Source: Macrothele yani
Taxonomy: Eukaryota; Arthropoda; Arachnida; Araneae; Macrothelidae
Direction of reading: 5' to 3'
NCBI GenBank assembly: GCA_039090855.1
Contig: CM077005.1
Location: forward strand, 77,744,607-77,808,606
Length of the DNA: 64,000 nucleotides
Positions 63,009-64,000 of this stretch are shown here, in pieces. Under the pieces are notes generated by a model. It ran no database searches, was not told the DNA's origin, and saw only the letters and a program-made list of their open reading frames with translations. Within the stretch, counting starts at the first letter, position 1. Every line of letters starts with the position of its first letter. The translations under genes and the position numbers were made by a program.

Positions 63009-64000
63009 TAAAAGAATAGCATTTCTACATTTGTACCAATATTTGATTTAATTTACCTGCCGCCAGTCCACCAAAATATGTCCTGAAATTTAAGAAAAAT
63101 TGTGTCCTGATTTTTTTTTTTTTTTATCGCTCCTACCCCTGTAAATGTTATTTTCCCTCTATAAATAGTTGCAAAGGGTAAACTGGACATTCTTTATATC
63201 AGAAGAATGGTTGAATCAACTAAGTTTCAATTATGTGAACTGTAAACATCTCATACATAGTATTCAAGAAGATTTTTTTTTTTTTCAGAGCTGAAAGAAA
63301 ACATGTTCAAAAATAATAAATTAGTTGACCCTTGTAATACTAAACTTGCACATCACAATGTCCAGTGAAGGTATATTTTATCTTTTGTGATTGAGATAGG
63401 CTGTAGATTTCCTTCCTCCACAATGGAACTCCTTTTGAAGTTTGAGTGTGTAGAATCTGAATCTGTGAAGCAACACACATACACACAAAAGTTTTGGTAC
63501 GGTCTTTCAAAAGCTTGGCAGACCAGTTTTTTTTTTTTTTTTTCTTAATTAATGAAGATACAGTTATGGAATATCCACTATTCAAACATAGCTGTAAAAA
63601 ATGAAGAGCATATGTGCTAATGTCCAAAGTTTTCTAAGGGTTTTATAAGCAAGCATCTGCACCCATTTCCATCAGTGTCAAAAGATTCTTCTGCAAGTAA
63701 GTCTTGTGTTATGTTTAACAAATGTACCATGTGAACGTGGCTTTAGCACACACAAAACAAAATTCAGTCAAAACTTAGAGATTCACTGAGCAACAAAAAT
63801 CTTAATGCGTATTTATGATATTGGGCCAGATAAACCCTCAGAAAAAAAAAACAGCAGCTGATTAAAGCTTGCTAACTGTGGCAAGGAATGCAAGACAGAC
63901 ATATATACTTCAGGAGTAATTTTATGATATCAACATACTGCAAAACGAACAACTCTAGTTTTGTAAAATGAATCATGGTAATTTGTATTAGATTGAATGT
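63009..64000. other. AT-rich sequence to the window end
   Basis: GTCCTGAAATT and TGTCCTGATTTTT phrases at 63080-63115 echo those at 60966-61060 and may mark the end of the repeat-rich element. A CA-rich stretch is at 63474-63488. No gene recognised. Confidence 0.35.

Overview
This is a 64 kb AT-rich window of an animal nuclear genome, most likely an invertebrate and plausibly an arthropod. The species cannot be fixed from sequence alone. The evidence for a eukaryote is spliceosomal exons with consensus splice sites, tRNA-derived SINEs with pol III boxes, and a diverse load of transposable elements: an RTE-like LINE, Tc1-like, pogo/Tigger-like, hAT-like, Helitron and Penelope-like elements. 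I see no bacterial operons, CRISPR arrays, rRNA genes or convincing functional tRNA genes.

The only host gene I can support lies on the minus strand and spans nearly the whole window. Two exons, 59678-59760 and 51665-51794, join in phase to give most of a PWWP domain. Its spacing matches the GLYR1/N-PAC/NDF family of nucleosome-associated proteins. Exons at 19303-19430 and 1184-1450 have clean splice sites and encode S/T/P/K-rich, probably disordered sequence. They may be the linker of the same protein, but the phases require at least one exon between them that I did not find. Almost everything else is intronic transposon debris.

Layout from low to high coordinates. Exon D is at 1184-1450 and a Tigger-like transposase relic at 1950-3455. 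A hAT-like element with tandem repeats occupies 4439-6956, followed by MADF-like and hAT fragments at 7.1-7.9 kb. An RTE-like LINE runs from 8.4 to 11.18 kb and is split by a 6 kb hAT-like element (11182-17184) that holds two Tc1-like elements and a 1.9 kb satellite-like array. The LINE 3' coding end resumes at 17186. Exon C is at 19.3 kb. Duplicated repeat blocks with SINEs fill 20-24 kb. A hAT transposase gene (about 24.0-32.2 kb, minus) is broken by a hammerhead-bearing palindrome (24153-24852) and by a complete 6067 bp Helitron (25412-31478). A second Tigger-like relic (35.7-40.0 kb) is broken by a SINE cluster, a short TIR element and a decayed Tc1 copy. The second copy of the 1.9 kb array is at 41.5-43.5 kb. 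hAT and IS630/Tc1/mariner relics lie at 45.9-48.2 kb, a repeat-rich hAT-like element at 48.4-50.1 kb, a LINE relic split by a second hammerhead palindrome at 50.4-51.3 kb, and exon B at 51.7 kb. Then follow a foldback with a SINE inside one arm (52.7-53.3 kb), a Penelope-like element with RT, GIY-YIG and hammerhead motif (54.0-56.4 kb), small foldback and TIR elements, exon A, and tandem-repeat arrays ending in a hAT dimerisation domain (60.3-63.0 kb).

The strongest results are structural. Removing the Helitron at its predicted ends restores an open hAT reading frame across the junction. Removing the SINE cluster with one 14 bp duplication does the same for a Tigger C-terminus. Three hammerhead-ribozyme-like cores occur in the window, two of them inside long perfect-looking palindromes and one just 3' of the Penelope-like coding region. 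The 1.9 kb array occurs twice with the same internal order of monomers.
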